DNA of 64,000 nucleotides from a virus. The notes beneath the pieces are model-generated. The model made no database searches, was not told the origin of the DNA, and saw only the letters and a list, made by a program, of their open reading frames with translations. Both the position numbers and the translations under genes were made by a program. Shown here piece after piece: positions 8,383-16,951 of this stretch. Every line of letters starts with the position of its first letter. Positions within the stretch are counted from its first letter, which is position 1. The stretch is from positions 1 to 64,000 of the IMG/VR virus record IMGVR_UViG_3300032240_000659; one strand, given 5' to 3'.

Positions 8383-9003
8383 TTAACTTCCTACTGCTTG
8401 TGTACCTGCTTTACGAGTAACTACTGCGCCAACACCTGTACCTTGTGGTGTTTGCATACAATTGTCAACTTGTATTGTTAAATCAATTTCAACGGCACCT
8501 TGTTCTGCATAGGCCAAGTTATTATAGTTAGCAGTTTGCACATAGCAACCATAACATTCCCATGTTTCTAAAACTGTTGCGGCATTATTACCGTTTCCGC
8601 CGTCTAACAATTCAATACGTAGTGTAAACTTGTAGTCACCAGCTGCCGCTGAAGAACTTTGTTCAAAGAAGTCAAACTGTCTTTGCATTTGTTCACCAAC
8701 TAATTTAGTAACATTTCCGTTTACATCGTCGCGTAACTTAACTGCGATTGGTTGCCATGTAGCTTTACCAGCGTAGTTAATTTTGCTGTTGTATACTTCA
8801 ATAACTTGGTTAGCAAATTGTGCGTTAGGGCGCCCTGCGCTTACAACTTGCTTAGTCATTTCTGTTGTTGAGCCAGATACTCCGAAGTTTTCAAATGTCA
8901 CTCTAAAGCGATATTTGAGCTTAGGCATTAACAGACCTTGTGAACTAGCACTCTGGTCTGAAGCTAGTGGTACTGTAAATCTTGATAATGATGCGATTGC
9001 CAT
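8383..9003 (-). CDS. gp19: Tail tube protein
   Basis: 206 aa, compared with 163 in T4. It forms the inner tube of the contractile tail. The opening contains PKLKYRFRVTFENFG, a hallmark of gp19 in T4-like phages. The middle segment MTKQVVSAGRPNAQFANQVI and the C-terminal VEIDLTIQVDNC follow the family pattern. Start ATG at 9003 with a GGAGAA ribosome site about 8 nt upstream. It lies 20 nt downstream of the gp18 stop, the standard sheath-tube order, and ends at a strong terminator. Confidence 0.95.
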   Translation of the reverse strand: MAIASLSRFTVPLASDQSASSQGLLMPKLKYRFRVTFENFGVSGSTTEMTKQVVSAGRPNAQFANQVIEVYNSKINYAGKATWQPIAVKLRDDVNGNVTKLVGEQMQRQFDFFEQSSSAAAGDYKFTLRIELLDGGNGNNAATVLETWECYGCYVQTANYNNLAYAEQGAVEIDLTIQVDNCMQTPQGTGVGAVVTRKAGTQAVGS

Positions 9004-9023
9004 TTTTTTATTTCTCCGTTATA

Positions 9024-12000
9024 TTATGCTAGGCCCTTGATCTCGCCAGTATTTTTCAAGCGTAGTGGAATATAGATAAATTCAACTGCTTTAACTGGCT
9101 CAATAGCAACATCAAGATATAGTTCATTTCTGTCAATTCTTGATGGTGTATTGTTTGAAGTATCACAGACAACTAGATAATCGTACAATGCACGTTGGCC
9201 TACTAGCTCAAGCAATAATGCTTCAGCGGATTGTTTAATTTCGTCGCGTGTAATCTTATCGTTTGGTTCAAACACATATGGTTTAGCCAACTGTGCAAAC
9301 TGACGGCGTAGATAAATCACTAGACGAGCAACGTTAATACGATCTAAACTACTTGCATTTTTAGCACGAGTATATTGACCGTAGTTAACAAGACCTGTTC
9401 CTGTAATGAATGTTAATGGATTAACTTTGATGCTAGCTAAAGTATCACGTTGTCCATTGTTTAATGCTACTGACTGGAATTCACCACCACTAGTAATATA
9501 ACCAACTGCTGTTGCGTTAGTAATACCGCCACGACGTGTTCCTGCTGGGGCAAACCATGGATAAGAAACATTGTCGCTTAATGCAATAGTGCGTAGCATC
9601 ATATGGCTTGGTGGAACAACTACGTTGTTACCAATATTATCGCTTGTGTAACCCCATGGATAGAAGAAACCTAAATACTCATCACTGCTTACTAATCCAT
9701 CGTCGTTATCTTCTAATGCACCTTTTTGGTTTGTGCCCCAATTTAGCAAGCTGGTTGCATCTGGTGTTAGGCGTGCCGGTGTATCTGCTACAACAAACGC
9801 TGTTAAGCCACGATCGTAGTTTAAACTAACCATTTCACCAACTAGCTCAGGATATCCTGGGCAAGCAATTAAGTTAAAAATACGTGCTTCTTCGTCGCGA
9901 ATTTGCTGGTTAGCATTGACCAGTCCTTGTAATTTCTGTATAACAACTTTACGTTGTGCTTTACGTCCAAATGTTCCTGCACCATTTTCTTGATTAGCGG
10001 CTTCGCTAACCCAACGATTAGCATAGTAACTAGTCATTAGTTGTCCAGAACCAATTGTGCCAGCGCTACCGTTGCTACCGTTGTAACGCAGGTTACGTGC
10101 AGTAGTATCGACATAACCCTGAACATAACGCTTAACATTAAATCCTGAACGGCGTAAATTCCATAACAACATGCCTTTTGGATATAGTGCTGGACTTGGT
10201 GCGTCAGCGTCAACAAAGTCGTTGCTTAGTAAATCTACAATAGCACCCGGTGTTGCACTTGTTCCAGTTGTGTCCCAACGAGCATCAGCAAATAAAACAC
10301 CGTTTTCTGTGCTTTGATCGCTAGTGTCAACTAGTACCCACTTTTTAGTAGCATAGTTAAACTTATATAGTCTTGGAAATTTTTCTAAATCACTTGTATC
10401 AATCCATAAGTCGCCGTTAGCCAATGGTGTGCCATCGCTTTGTTTTGTTGGTTTTGTAGCGCTGACTAGTGGTCCTGCTGGGTCTGTTGCATCACCACCA
10501 CCACCGTTTTGTGTATAATGTAAGTAACCAACCCAGTATGTTCCATTGTTAATCATAATGTCAACTTCAGTAACATCGCTGTTATACCATAATGTGCCAT
10601 CTGCCGGAACAGTTGTAGGAGCATCTGCACTTGCAGGTGCAACACCAACTAAAGAACCAGCACTGTTTAATACAGTTGAACTCCATAAAGTTCCTACGAA
10701 ATCTGTTGTAACACCTGTTGGACTTGCATAATAGTTTGCAGTAGTAGTTGTTGAGAATAATGTGCTTAATGGTGTTCCAGAAATGTTAGACAAGTAGATG
10801 TCACCGCCTGTTGTATGCGTTAAAACAATTTGATTAGTAGATGCAATCTTACTTGCTGTTACTAAGCTACCTGCTGGTAATGCTGAAGTAACTGCTGTTA
10901 AAATTGTATCTGCGTCAGCGGATGTGCCAGCTGCCGTAAATGATACTGAATAAGCGGTACTTAATGTTGCTGTACCTTTTTGTGTATAGCTAATTGAGAA
11001 TGACAACGCACCAGCGCTAAATGTACTTGCGGCAATTGCTACAGATTTAATTGTAGTTGCGCCGGCACCTTTACGTGCATAAATTTTAAAATTTGACTGA
11101 ATAGCACTAGCACTTGGTAAAGTTCCTGTACCTTCATCATCGTTATACTTAACATACAATTGTCCTAACGCTAAGTTAATGCCGCCGCCTGTTGAGTCTA
11201 AGGCCGCTAGTGCGGCTGCGTTAGTAGCATATAGTGGAGCTGTTAATGATTGCCATGCGCCAACAGATGCATTGTATTTTTTAACAGCCCAGTCAGCACC
11301 AGCATTTGGATTAGTTGCTTTAATCCATACAGAACCAGTTGCTTGACCGTTACTTGTTAATGGTTGATCTGTTCTTTTCCATAATGGAACACTAGTGTGA
11401 GAACTAATTTGTAAAGAAGGTGAAGCATATGTTCCAGCAGGAATACCAACTGCTGTACATGCTGTTCCTGATAAAACAATTGATGTTCCCGATGTGTATA
11501 ATTCTAATTTACTATTAACTGCTGCCGCTTTAATGCCAGCGGTGTTAATTGCGCTATTTGCATTAATATCTGTTGCTAATCCAGATAATGTTGTTGAGCC
11601 ACTAACTGTAGTACCGTTAATTGTAATGCTAGTTCCAGTGACTGTTGGGGTTGCAACAGTTCCTTGTGCGGCAGGCCATGCCTGAGCCCAAGTAGTTGAA
11701 CCAACTTCAACCCATGTTCCTGCGGCGGTATTGGTTAATGCTTTCTTAAAATATAATCTATTAAGTGTTGTTGTTGCGACTATTGCATAATCGCCAATAG
11801 CACCAACGCTTGCTAATGGAATACCGTCAACCACACCACCAACTAATTTAGTTTTATCAGTGATAACTGTTGGAATTTTATTAATAAATGTTTGTCCTGT
11901 TGCTGTATCAGCACTAGCAGAATCCCATTCAAAGATACCAAATGCTGTGTTAGAAACATCAAACCAGTAAGTACCATCTACTGGTGCGCCTGTTGGTGCA

Positions 12001-12374
12001 GTTCCAGTAGCATCTAACATTCCTAAGTCAATGTCTGCACGAACAACAAATGCTCTATTGCTTACACCTAAATAGCTATATGCCGCTTGTAAGCCATATT
12101 CGTTTTGCTCGCCACCGTGAATAGGATTATTATTTGCATCGGTCTTAAACATTGGTGTACCAAAAGTATCTGCTAAGTCTTTCTGACTTGTTAGCAAATA
12201 AACTTGACCAGCGTTGGCTTTTAATGTGCCGGGGGCAATGCCAGTCCCGGCGCCGTTTTGTTTACTCTCTTCAGAGGTAACAATAATTAAAGGGGTTGTA
12301 CCTGGGGCAGCTGGAGTATAGAAACTTTCGTCTATTACTGTTACGCTTACGCCTGGTGAACTAAGTTGAGCCAT
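9024..12374 (-). CDS. gp18: Contractile tail sheath protein with large insertion
   Basis: 1116 aa from the ATG at 12374 (MAQLSSPGVSVTVIDES), which has a GGAGAA ribosome site; an in-frame ATG further upstream has none. T4 gp18 has 659 aa. The N-terminus and roughly the last 480 residues match the sheath core, ending ...EPVKAVEFIYIPLRLKNTG, with AEALLLELVGQRALYDYLVV before it. Between about residues 130 and 620 lies a Ser/Thr/Gly-rich beta region containing 'DGTLWYNSD' and 'NGDLWIDTSDLEKFPRLYKF' segments and a repetitive TASKIASTNQIVLTHTTGGD stretch. These should decorate the sheath surface. An ACTAAATA octamer lies 31 nt before the start. Confidence 0.95.
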   Translation of the reverse strand: MAQLSSPGVSVTVIDESFYTPAAPGTTPLIIVTSEESKQNGAGTGIAPGTLKANAGQVYLLTSQKDLADTFGTPMFKTDANNNPIHGGEQNEYGLQAAYSYLGVSNRAFVVRADIDLGMLDATGTAPTGAPVDGTYWFDVSNTAFGIFEWDSASADTATGQTFINKIPTVITDKTKLVGGVVDGIPLASVGAIGDYAIVATTTLNRLYFKKALTNTAAGTWVEVGSTTWAQAWPAAQGTVATPTVTGTSITINGTTVSGSTTLSGLATDINANSAINTAGIKAAAVNSKLELYTSGTSIVLSGTACTAVGIPAGTYASPSLQISSHTSVPLWKRTDQPLTSNGQATGSVWIKATNPNAGADWAVKKYNASVGAWQSLTAPLYATNAAALAALDSTGGGINLALGQLYVKYNDDEGTGTLPSASAIQSNFKIYARKGAGATTIKSVAIAASTFSAGALSFSISYTQKGTATLSTAYSVSFTAAGTSADADTILTAVTSALPAGSLVTASKIASTNQIVLTHTTGGDIYLSNISGTPLSTLFSTTTTANYYASPTGVTTDFVGTLWSSTVLNSAGSLVGVAPASADAPTTVPADGTLWYNSDVTEVDIMINNGTYWVGYLHYTQNGGGGDATDPAGPLVSATKPTKQSDGTPLANGDLWIDTSDLEKFPRLYKFNYATKKWVLVDTSDQSTENGVLFADARWDTTGTSATPGAIVDLLSNDFVDADAPSPALYPKGMLLWNLRRSGFNVKRYVQGYVDTTARNLRYNGSNGSAGTIGSGQLMTSYYANRWVSEAANQENGAGTFGRKAQRKVVIQKLQGLVNANQQIRDEEARIFNLIACPGYPELVGEMVSLNYDRGLTAFVVADTPARLTPDATSLLNWGTNQKGALEDNDDGLVSSDEYLGFFYPWGYTSDNIGNNVVVPPSHMMLRTIALSDNVSYPWFAPAGTRRGGITNATAVGYITSGGEFQSVALNNGQRDTLASIKVNPLTFITGTGLVNYGQYTRAKNASSLDRINVARLVIYLRRQFAQLAKPYVFEPNDKITRDEIKQSAEALLLELVGQRALYDYLVVCDTSNNTPSRIDRNELYLDVAIEPVKAVEFIYIPLRLKNTGEIKGLA

Positions 12375-12405
12375 ATTGTGTTCTCCATGATTACATGTTC
12401 TATTG

Positions 12406-12413
12406 TATTTAGT
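12406..12413 (-). promoter_or_regulatory. Candidate late promoter ACTAAATA before gp18
   Basis: ACTAAATA reads on the minus strand, 31 bases ahead of the gp18 ATG, leaving a short leader with a GGAGAA site. It has two mismatches to TATAAATA, so support is moderate. Confidence 0.4.
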
Positions 12414-12465
12414 GGAATTTTGGTTTTTGTACCAATAATACCGCATGGAAAAGGGAAGAAAAAGG

Positions 12466-12473
12466 TGTAAATA
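12466..12473 (+). promoter_or_regulatory. Late promoter octamer TGTAAATA abutting the HNH-like gene
   Basis: TGTAAATA lies five bases before the ATG at 12479 on the plus strand. An AAGG at 12462-12465 is 13 bases from the ATG and probably too far to act as a ribosome site. Confidence 0.5.
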
Positions 12474-12478
12474 TTATT

Positions 12479-12814
12479 ATGAGACCATTATGTATTTGCG
12501 GACACAGACCAGCCGCTGTTAACTATAAAAAAAATGGGCGCATCTACTATCGTAAATTATGCGAGGCCTGTTTAAAGGGCGGTATAAACGCAGGCATCCC
12601 TCGCTGGCAGAAGGCTGGCTATAAAATAAAAAACACCTGCGATAAGTGTGGATTTAAAAGTCCGCACAAAGAGGTGTTTCGTGTATTTCATGTAGACGGT
12701 GAGTTAAACAACTGCCGTCCTACAAATCTAAAAACAGTTTGTTCTAACTGTTCGTTAGTCCTGCATAAAGAGGGCGTTCGTTGGCGTCAAGGGGATCTTG
12801 TACCAGATCTTTAA
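12479..12814 (+). CDS. HNH-like zinc-binding protein
   Basis: 111 aa. The N-terminus has CICG and a CEAC pair. The C-terminal half shows CDKCGF, then FHVDGELNNCRPTNLKTVCS and a second pair CSNC. The order H-[VD]-DG-x-NN-x-P-x-NL-x-x-[VL]-C-x-x-C is that of an HNH/treble-clef nuclease core, although the usual last His is displaced (SLVLHKEG). Similar small proteins occur in aquatic T4-like phages; their role is not settled to my knowledge. It could be a nuclease, a homing-type enzyme or a non-catalytic zinc protein. Its last 71 bases overlap the 3' end of the convergent dNMP kinase gene. Confidence 0.7.
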   Translation: MRPLCICGHRPAAVNYKKNGRIYYRKLCEACLKGGINAGIPRWQKAGYKIKNTCDKCGFKSPHKEVFRVFHVDGELNNCRPTNLKTVCSNCSLVLHKEGVRWRQGDLVPDL

Positions 12815-13424
12815 CACTGGCAAACAGATCATCTATACTGCCATTATTATCAAAAACATGATCAAATTTAGTACCAACCCATGCTGTTTCGCTAGCATGA
12901 ATTCCTAGTCGTCGAATACGTTCGCTACTGATTGCATAGCTCATATTTTTATCGCCTGCATTCATATTAACAGCATCATCATACCAATCTGGTAATGCGC
13001 CGCGACGAACCCAAACAATTTCGCCTCCTGCATTTTTAATTGATTTTATTTCATTAGGAAAACGACAGTCACTAATGACAATATCATCTTTACTGTTGCG
13101 TAGTTTGTTTTCTAAACTAGCAATCCATATATCGTTGTGAAATGCTTTACGACATACTTCGGTTCCCCAATATTGTAGGACCCACCGTGGTGTAAGATTA
13201 GGCATGTTTAAGCGTTCTGCCCACCAAGGATCTACTTGCTCACGCCATTCACGGGCTTGTTTTGTGCGGCCTTCTAACATGGTCCTGTCCCAGCCAAAAA
13301 CATGTGCTACTGCATCTTTGAGCGTATTAGCAAAACTTTCTCTTCGAAATCCGTGAAAGTTAGTAAGATAATCGGCAATAGTATCTTTGCCAGAACCAAT
13401 AAAACCGCACACACCTATAATCAT
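12744..13424 (-). CDS. gp1: Deoxynucleoside monophosphate kinase
   Basis: 226 aa. It phosphorylates dNMPs to dNDPs for phage DNA synthesis in the cytoplasm. The P-loop GFIGSGKD spans residues 7-14. The segment ISDCRFPNEIKSIKNAGGEI and the preceding RWVLQYWGTEVCR fit the T4 gene 1 family (T4: 241 aa). An AGGAG ribosome site precedes the ATG. Unlike its structural neighbours it carries a sigma70-type promoter, which fits a metabolic gene needed before late transcription. The gene ends inside the convergent HNH-like gene. Confidence 0.9.
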   Translation of the reverse strand: MIIGVCGFIGSGKDTIADYLTNFHGFRRESFANTLKDAVAHVFGWDRTMLEGRTKQAREWREQVDPWWAERLNMPNLTPRWVLQYWGTEVCRKAFHNDIWIASLENKLRNSKDDIVISDCRFPNEIKSIKNAGGEIVWVRRGALPDWYDDAVNMNAGDKNMSYAISSERIRRLGIHASETAWVGTKFDHVFDNNGSIDDLFASVKDLVQDPLDANERPLYAGLTNS

Positions 13425-13445
13425 AGCATCTCCTAAAGATATGCT

Positions 13446-13474
13446 AGTATATAACAGTTTTATTACAAGGTCAA
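13446..13474 (-). promoter_or_regulatory. Sigma70-like promoter for dNMP kinase
   Basis: Minus strand: -35 TTGACC (13469-13474), a 17-bp spacer, then -10 TATACT (13446-13451). Each hexamer differs from the bacterial consensus at one position, and the spacer is ideal. It is followed by TTTAGGAG and the kinase ATG at 13424. Confidence 0.75.
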
Positions 13475-13481
13475 GAAATTT

Positions 13482-14252
13482 TTAACCAATTATGAATGTT
13501 AGTGGTGTTCCACCTGGCACCATATCGGCAATTTCTTTTTCTAACTTTTCAATTTCGGCAGTGCCTTCTTGTTTTAATGTTGCACCATTTAGTTGTATTC
13601 CGCCACCGCCAGGGCCAGCAATGCTTGCAAATTTACTACGTGCCTCGCCCAACATTAATTTACAAGTTGCTAAAGTGTAATCATATAGCCATTGTTTTGC
13701 ATATATATCAGTCAATAGTACAAAATCTGGACGATAATTCTGTGTACGTAATAACACTTGCTCACCTTGAGCAAAGGGACGTTGTAAAATTGTTAGCATA
13801 TGATTACTTTGGCGCCAATTAAATTCAATATAACTACCAAACATTTTGCCTACTAGCTTTTGATAGCCGGCAAATAGTTCATAAGTTGCTAGGCCGCCCA
13901 TCATACTTCCAGACATCAAATAAGTGTTAGTGTATGCCAAGTTGAAAGGCTCAAACAATGTTCCGCCTGCGCCTAAACCGCTTCGTGATCCAATAGCACG
14001 TCTAAAAATACTTTGTACACTAATAATTTCATCAGGTAGTCGGTACTCGTTTTGATCCTGTATAAGTTCTAAAAAACTGTAACTTTCTTCTACCGAATTG
14101 CTACTACGTTGACGAAACTTTGTAATTGCCTTATCTAGTGCTGTTTCGTAGTGCTTAGGGTCAAGCTCTACTTCGATCATGCCGTCGCCCAGCATAGATC
14201 TAACGTAATCAAACGCTTTATTTCGTTCTTGTAATGATGTAGGATCTGACAT
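13482..14252 (-). CDS. gp13: Neck protein gp13-like
   Basis: 256 aa. The N-terminal pattern, AFDYVRSMLGDGMIEVELDP then a helix YETALDKAITKFRQRS, then YRLPDEIISVQSIFRRAIG, is that of T4 gp13-type neck proteins (LG...I.V......AV..A......, followed by Y.LP..I..V). T4 gp13 has 309 aa. The protein closes the filled head and, with gp14, joins it to the tail. Start ATG at 14252 with a TTGGAG site and a CATAAATA late octamer 17 nt upstream. It is transcribed divergently from gp14 from a 42-bp intergenic region. Confidence 0.75.
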   Translation of the reverse strand: MSDPTSLQERNKAFDYVRSMLGDGMIEVELDPKHYETALDKAITKFRQRSSNSVEESYSFLELIQDQNEYRLPDEIISVQSIFRRAIGSRSGLGAGGTLFEPFNLAYTNTYLMSGSMMGGLATYELFAGYQKLVGKMFGSYIEFNWRQSNHMLTILQRPFAQGEQVLLRTQNYRPDFVLLTDIYAKQWLYDYTLATCKLMLGEARSKFASIAGPGGGGIQLNGATLKQEGTAEIEKLEKEIADMVPGGTPLTFIIG

Positions 14253-14269
14253 TATTAGTTCTCCAAGTA

Positions 14270-14277
14270 TATTTATG
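14270..14277 (-). promoter_or_regulatory. Late promoter octamer CATAAATA for gp13
   Basis: CATAAATA reads on the minus strand 17 bases before the gp13 ATG, leaving space for a TTGGAG ribosome site. It is paired back to back with the plus-strand octamer at 14282-14289. Confidence 0.6.
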
Positions 14278-14281
14278 CGGC

Positions 14282-14289
14282 GATAAATA
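14282..14289 (+). promoter_or_regulatory. Late promoter octamer GATAAATA abutting gp14
   Basis: GATAAATA lies five bases before the gp14 ATG at 14295. No Shine-Dalgarno sequence is present on this strand, so the message would be leaderless or nearly so. Confidence 0.6.
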
Positions 14290-14294
14290 TCATT

Positions 14295-15455
14295 ATGCCA
14301 CGATTATCCTTATACAAACCCGAACGAGGGCAAGACTACAAGTTTATAGATCGCCAGATTTCTGAAATGTTTCAGGTCGGCGGCACTGATGTATACTTGC
14401 ACAAATATATAGGTACTGAAACTGTTGATGACAACGGTAATACTATTACTAAAGATATTACACAGATTCAAGATTTAATGTTTTTAGAAAACCGTGATAG
14501 GAAATACGGTGAAGAAATTTACAGAATCCGCGGTCTGTATAACGTACAAAATATAGATTTTAATTTAAGCCAATTTGGCTTATTCATAGACAATGATACC
14601 TTGTTTATGACTGTGCATATTAATGATTTTATTAACTACATTGGTCGTAAACCTATTACTGGTGATGTTCTAGAATTACCGCATCTTAGAGATCAATTTG
14701 CATTAAATGATTATGATATTGCATTACCTCGTTATTATGTTATTGAGGACGTTGGTCGTGCAAGTGAAGGATTTAGTTCTACTTGGTATCCGCATTTGTA
14801 CAGACTAAAAATGAAAAAGATTACAGATGCACAACAGTTTGCTGATATTCTTAATAAACCCGCACTTGATGCAAACGGTGATCCAAGCAGCCAAACACTT
14901 AAAGATTTGCTCAGCACATACAACAATGAGATCGCAGTTAATAATGCTGTTATAACAGAAGCAGAATTGGCAGCGCCAAAAAGTGGATATGAAACAAGAC
15001 AGTTTTATACACTAGCAGTTGACCCAACTACTGGTAAAACGTTGCTAAACACTGTTGACGAAACAGGTTTACTTGCAAGTGATGGATCGATAAATGTTAC
15101 TGACGATAATGCAAGACCAATACGAAGCGGTTATACCGGTTATTTGTTAGGCGACGGGTCACCGCCAAATGGTTATGAGTTTGGGTTTGGAATACAATTC
15201 CCAGACACTGCTGTTAAAGACGATTGGTTTTTAAGAACAGATTTTTTACCTAGTAGATTATTTAGATTTGACGGTGTTCGTTGGGTTAAGGTAGAAGACG
15301 GTGTGCGTATGACCACAACCCAAACTGATACTCGTAATACACAAAAAACTAGTTTCATTAATAATACAAACACTAATGTTATTGCTAACGAAACAATTCC
15401 AGAGCGACAAAGTCTCAGCAAGGCACTTAAATATAAACCAGAGGCAGATCTATAA
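14295..15455 (+). CDS. gp14: Neck protein gp14
   Basis: 386 aa; T4 gp14 has 256. The N-terminal 190 residues follow the gp14 pattern seen in aquatic T4-like phages: FIDRQISEMFQVGGTDVYLH, then FLENRDRKYGEEIYRIRGLY, FNLSQFGLFIDNDTLF and GDVLELPHLRDQFAL. After about residue 215 comes an extension with YLLGDGSPPNGYEFG and FLRTDFLPSRLFRFDGVRWV. The product joins the DNA-filled head to the tail. The stop TAA overlaps the ATG of gp15 (TAATG), so the two are translationally coupled. Confidence 0.82.
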   Translation: MPRLSLYKPERGQDYKFIDRQISEMFQVGGTDVYLHKYIGTETVDDNGNTITKDITQIQDLMFLENRDRKYGEEIYRIRGLYNVQNIDFNLSQFGLFIDNDTLFMTVHINDFINYIGRKPITGDVLELPHLRDQFALNDYDIALPRYYVIEDVGRASEGFSSTWYPHLYRLKMKKITDAQQFADILNKPALDANGDPSSQTLKDLLSTYNNEIAVNNAVITEAELAAPKSGYETRQFYTLAVDPTTGKTLLNTVDETGLLASDGSINVTDDNARPIRSGYTGYLLGDGSPPNGYEFGFGIQFPDTAVKDDWFLRTDFLPSRLFRFDGVRWVKVEDGVRMTTTQTDTRNTQKTSFINNTNTNVIANETIPERQSLSKALKYKPEADL

Positions 15456-16951
15456 TGCAACATTTTTACGACGGACAAGTAAGAAGATATATTACACAAA
15501 CTATTCGTGTATTAAGTAACTTTGTTGTCAAATACGGTGACGGAACACTACATCGTGTACCAGTTGCCTACGGCGATGCTGATAAACAAGCGGCCGCCAT
15601 TCTTCGACAAAACAGTGAAAACAAGATTAATAGCACGCCAAGAATTGCAGTTTATGTTACTAGCCTTGCATTGGATAGAGATCGCCTAGGTGACTCAACA
15701 TATGTTGGTAAAGTGCATATTAGAGAGCGTGATATGGTAGATAGTCAATATACTCATGGCCAAGGTAAAAATTACACCGTTGAGAGATTGATGCCAACTC
15801 CATTTAAATTAACAATGAAAGTTGATATTTGGAGCGCCAACACCGATCAAAAATTGCAAATACTTGAACAAATTTTAGTATTATTCAATCCAAGTTTAGA
15901 ATTACAAACAACAGACAACTATATTGATTGGACTAGTCTAAGTGTTTTAAACTTAAATGATATTGCATGGTCTAGCAGACAGATTCCCGTAGGTGCTCAA
16001 GAGTCTCCAATTGATATTGCTACATTAACATTAGACACTCCAATTTATATTAGCGCACCTACTAAGGTTAAACATCTTGGAGTTATTACTAAAATTATCA
16101 GTAACATCTGGGAGGGTGCTAATTCAGCGCCAGGTAATTACATTGAAGGATTAGGTAACGATTTGTACGCACCTACTACAAGTTTTTCTTCTTTAATGTC
16201 CGAAGATGTTATTACAATTACAGATTATCATATAGAAGTTTATAATAATAGACAAGGTTTAGGGCAAGCTACGTTATTAGGTAAAACAGAAAACGCTTTA
16301 CCTAGAGAGCCTAGTTTTGAAATTCCAATTAGACAAGGTTCTACTATAAATTGGGAAGAAGCACTATCTGCATATCCTGGAAAGTTTATTGCAGGTTCTA
16401 GTAAACTTTACTTATTGCAACCAAATGGTACTGAGATTACAGGAACTGTTGCATTAAATCCGCTAGATCCAACAGTGCTATCTGTTACATGGGATCCTGA
16501 TACGCTAACAAGTAATACAGGTATTGACAGTGCCGGCAATTTAGACAGCGATCCTGGCTACAACGCTGCCGCTAGTTATCGTCCTAGTAGTACAGGAACA
16601 TTTGACGCCATCATTGACCCTACTACAAAAGGCCCAAGAGGTAACGGATTAGATACTCCTACAGCAGGTATTCGATATTTAATTATTGAAGATATTGGTA
16701 ATATTAGTAATCAAGACGGTCCGGATGCTTGGAAATCTGATGCAGGTGTAGATTTTATAGCTCGAGCTAACGATATTATAGAGTGGACTGGCACAGCATG
16801 GCATGTAATTTTTGATAGCAACCAAGAAGCAGATACTATGGTCTGGCAAACTAATATATACACTGGAGTTCAGTATTTGTGGAATGGGGTTTCATGGATC
16901 AAGAGCTTTGAAGGTGATTATAGGGCAGGGCAATGGAGACTAGTGCTGTAA
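15455..16951 (+). CDS. gp15: Tail completion and sheath-stabilising protein gp15
   Basis: 498 aa; T4 gp15 has 272. The gp15 core is in the first 200 residues: HFYDGQVRRYITQTIRVLSN, VPVAYGDADKQAAAIL, RIAVYVTSLALDRDRLGD, and ERLMPTPFKLTMKVDIWSAN. This protein forms the terminator hexamer on the tail and binds the neck. The C-terminal half, about residues 240-498, is an extra beta-rich part with GIRYLIIEDIGNIS and TGTAWHVIFDSNQEA. Its gp14 partner is also enlarged, so the head-tail joint of this phage is bulkier than that of T4. The next gene starts inside its last 19 bases. Confidence 0.87.
   Translation: MQHFYDGQVRRYITQTIRVLSNFVVKYGDGTLHRVPVAYGDADKQAAAILRQNSENKINSTPRIAVYVTSLALDRDRLGDSTYVGKVHIRERDMVDSQYTHGQGKNYTVERLMPTPFKLTMKVDIWSANTDQKLQILEQILVLFNPSLELQTTDNYIDWTSLSVLNLNDIAWSSRQIPVGAQESPIDIATLTLDTPIYISAPTKVKHLGVITKIISNIWEGANSAPGNYIEGLGNDLYAPTTSFSSLMSEDVITITDYHIEVYNNRQGLGQATLLGKTENALPREPSFEIPIRQGSTINWEEALSAYPGKFIAGSSKLYLLQPNGTEITGTVALNPLDPTVLSVTWDPDTLTSNTGIDSAGNLDSDPGYNAAASYRPSSTGTFDAIIDPTTKGPRGNGLDTPTAGIRYLIIEDIGNISNQDGPDAWKSDAGVDFIARANDIIEWTGTAWHVIFDSNQEADTMVWQTNIYTGVQYLWNGVSWIKSFEGDYRAGQWRLVL

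Noticed and set aside
12375-12446. N-terminal extension of gp18 to 12446
   Set aside because: The extra 24 residues are Asn/Tyr-rich with no ribosome site, and contain the candidate promoter. The ATG at 12374 has GGAGAA and the conserved sheath start.
12479-12814. Homing endonuclease inside an intron or inserted in a gene
   Set aside because: It lies between intact genes with its own late octamer. gp18 and the kinase are uninterrupted, and no intron-like structure is visible.
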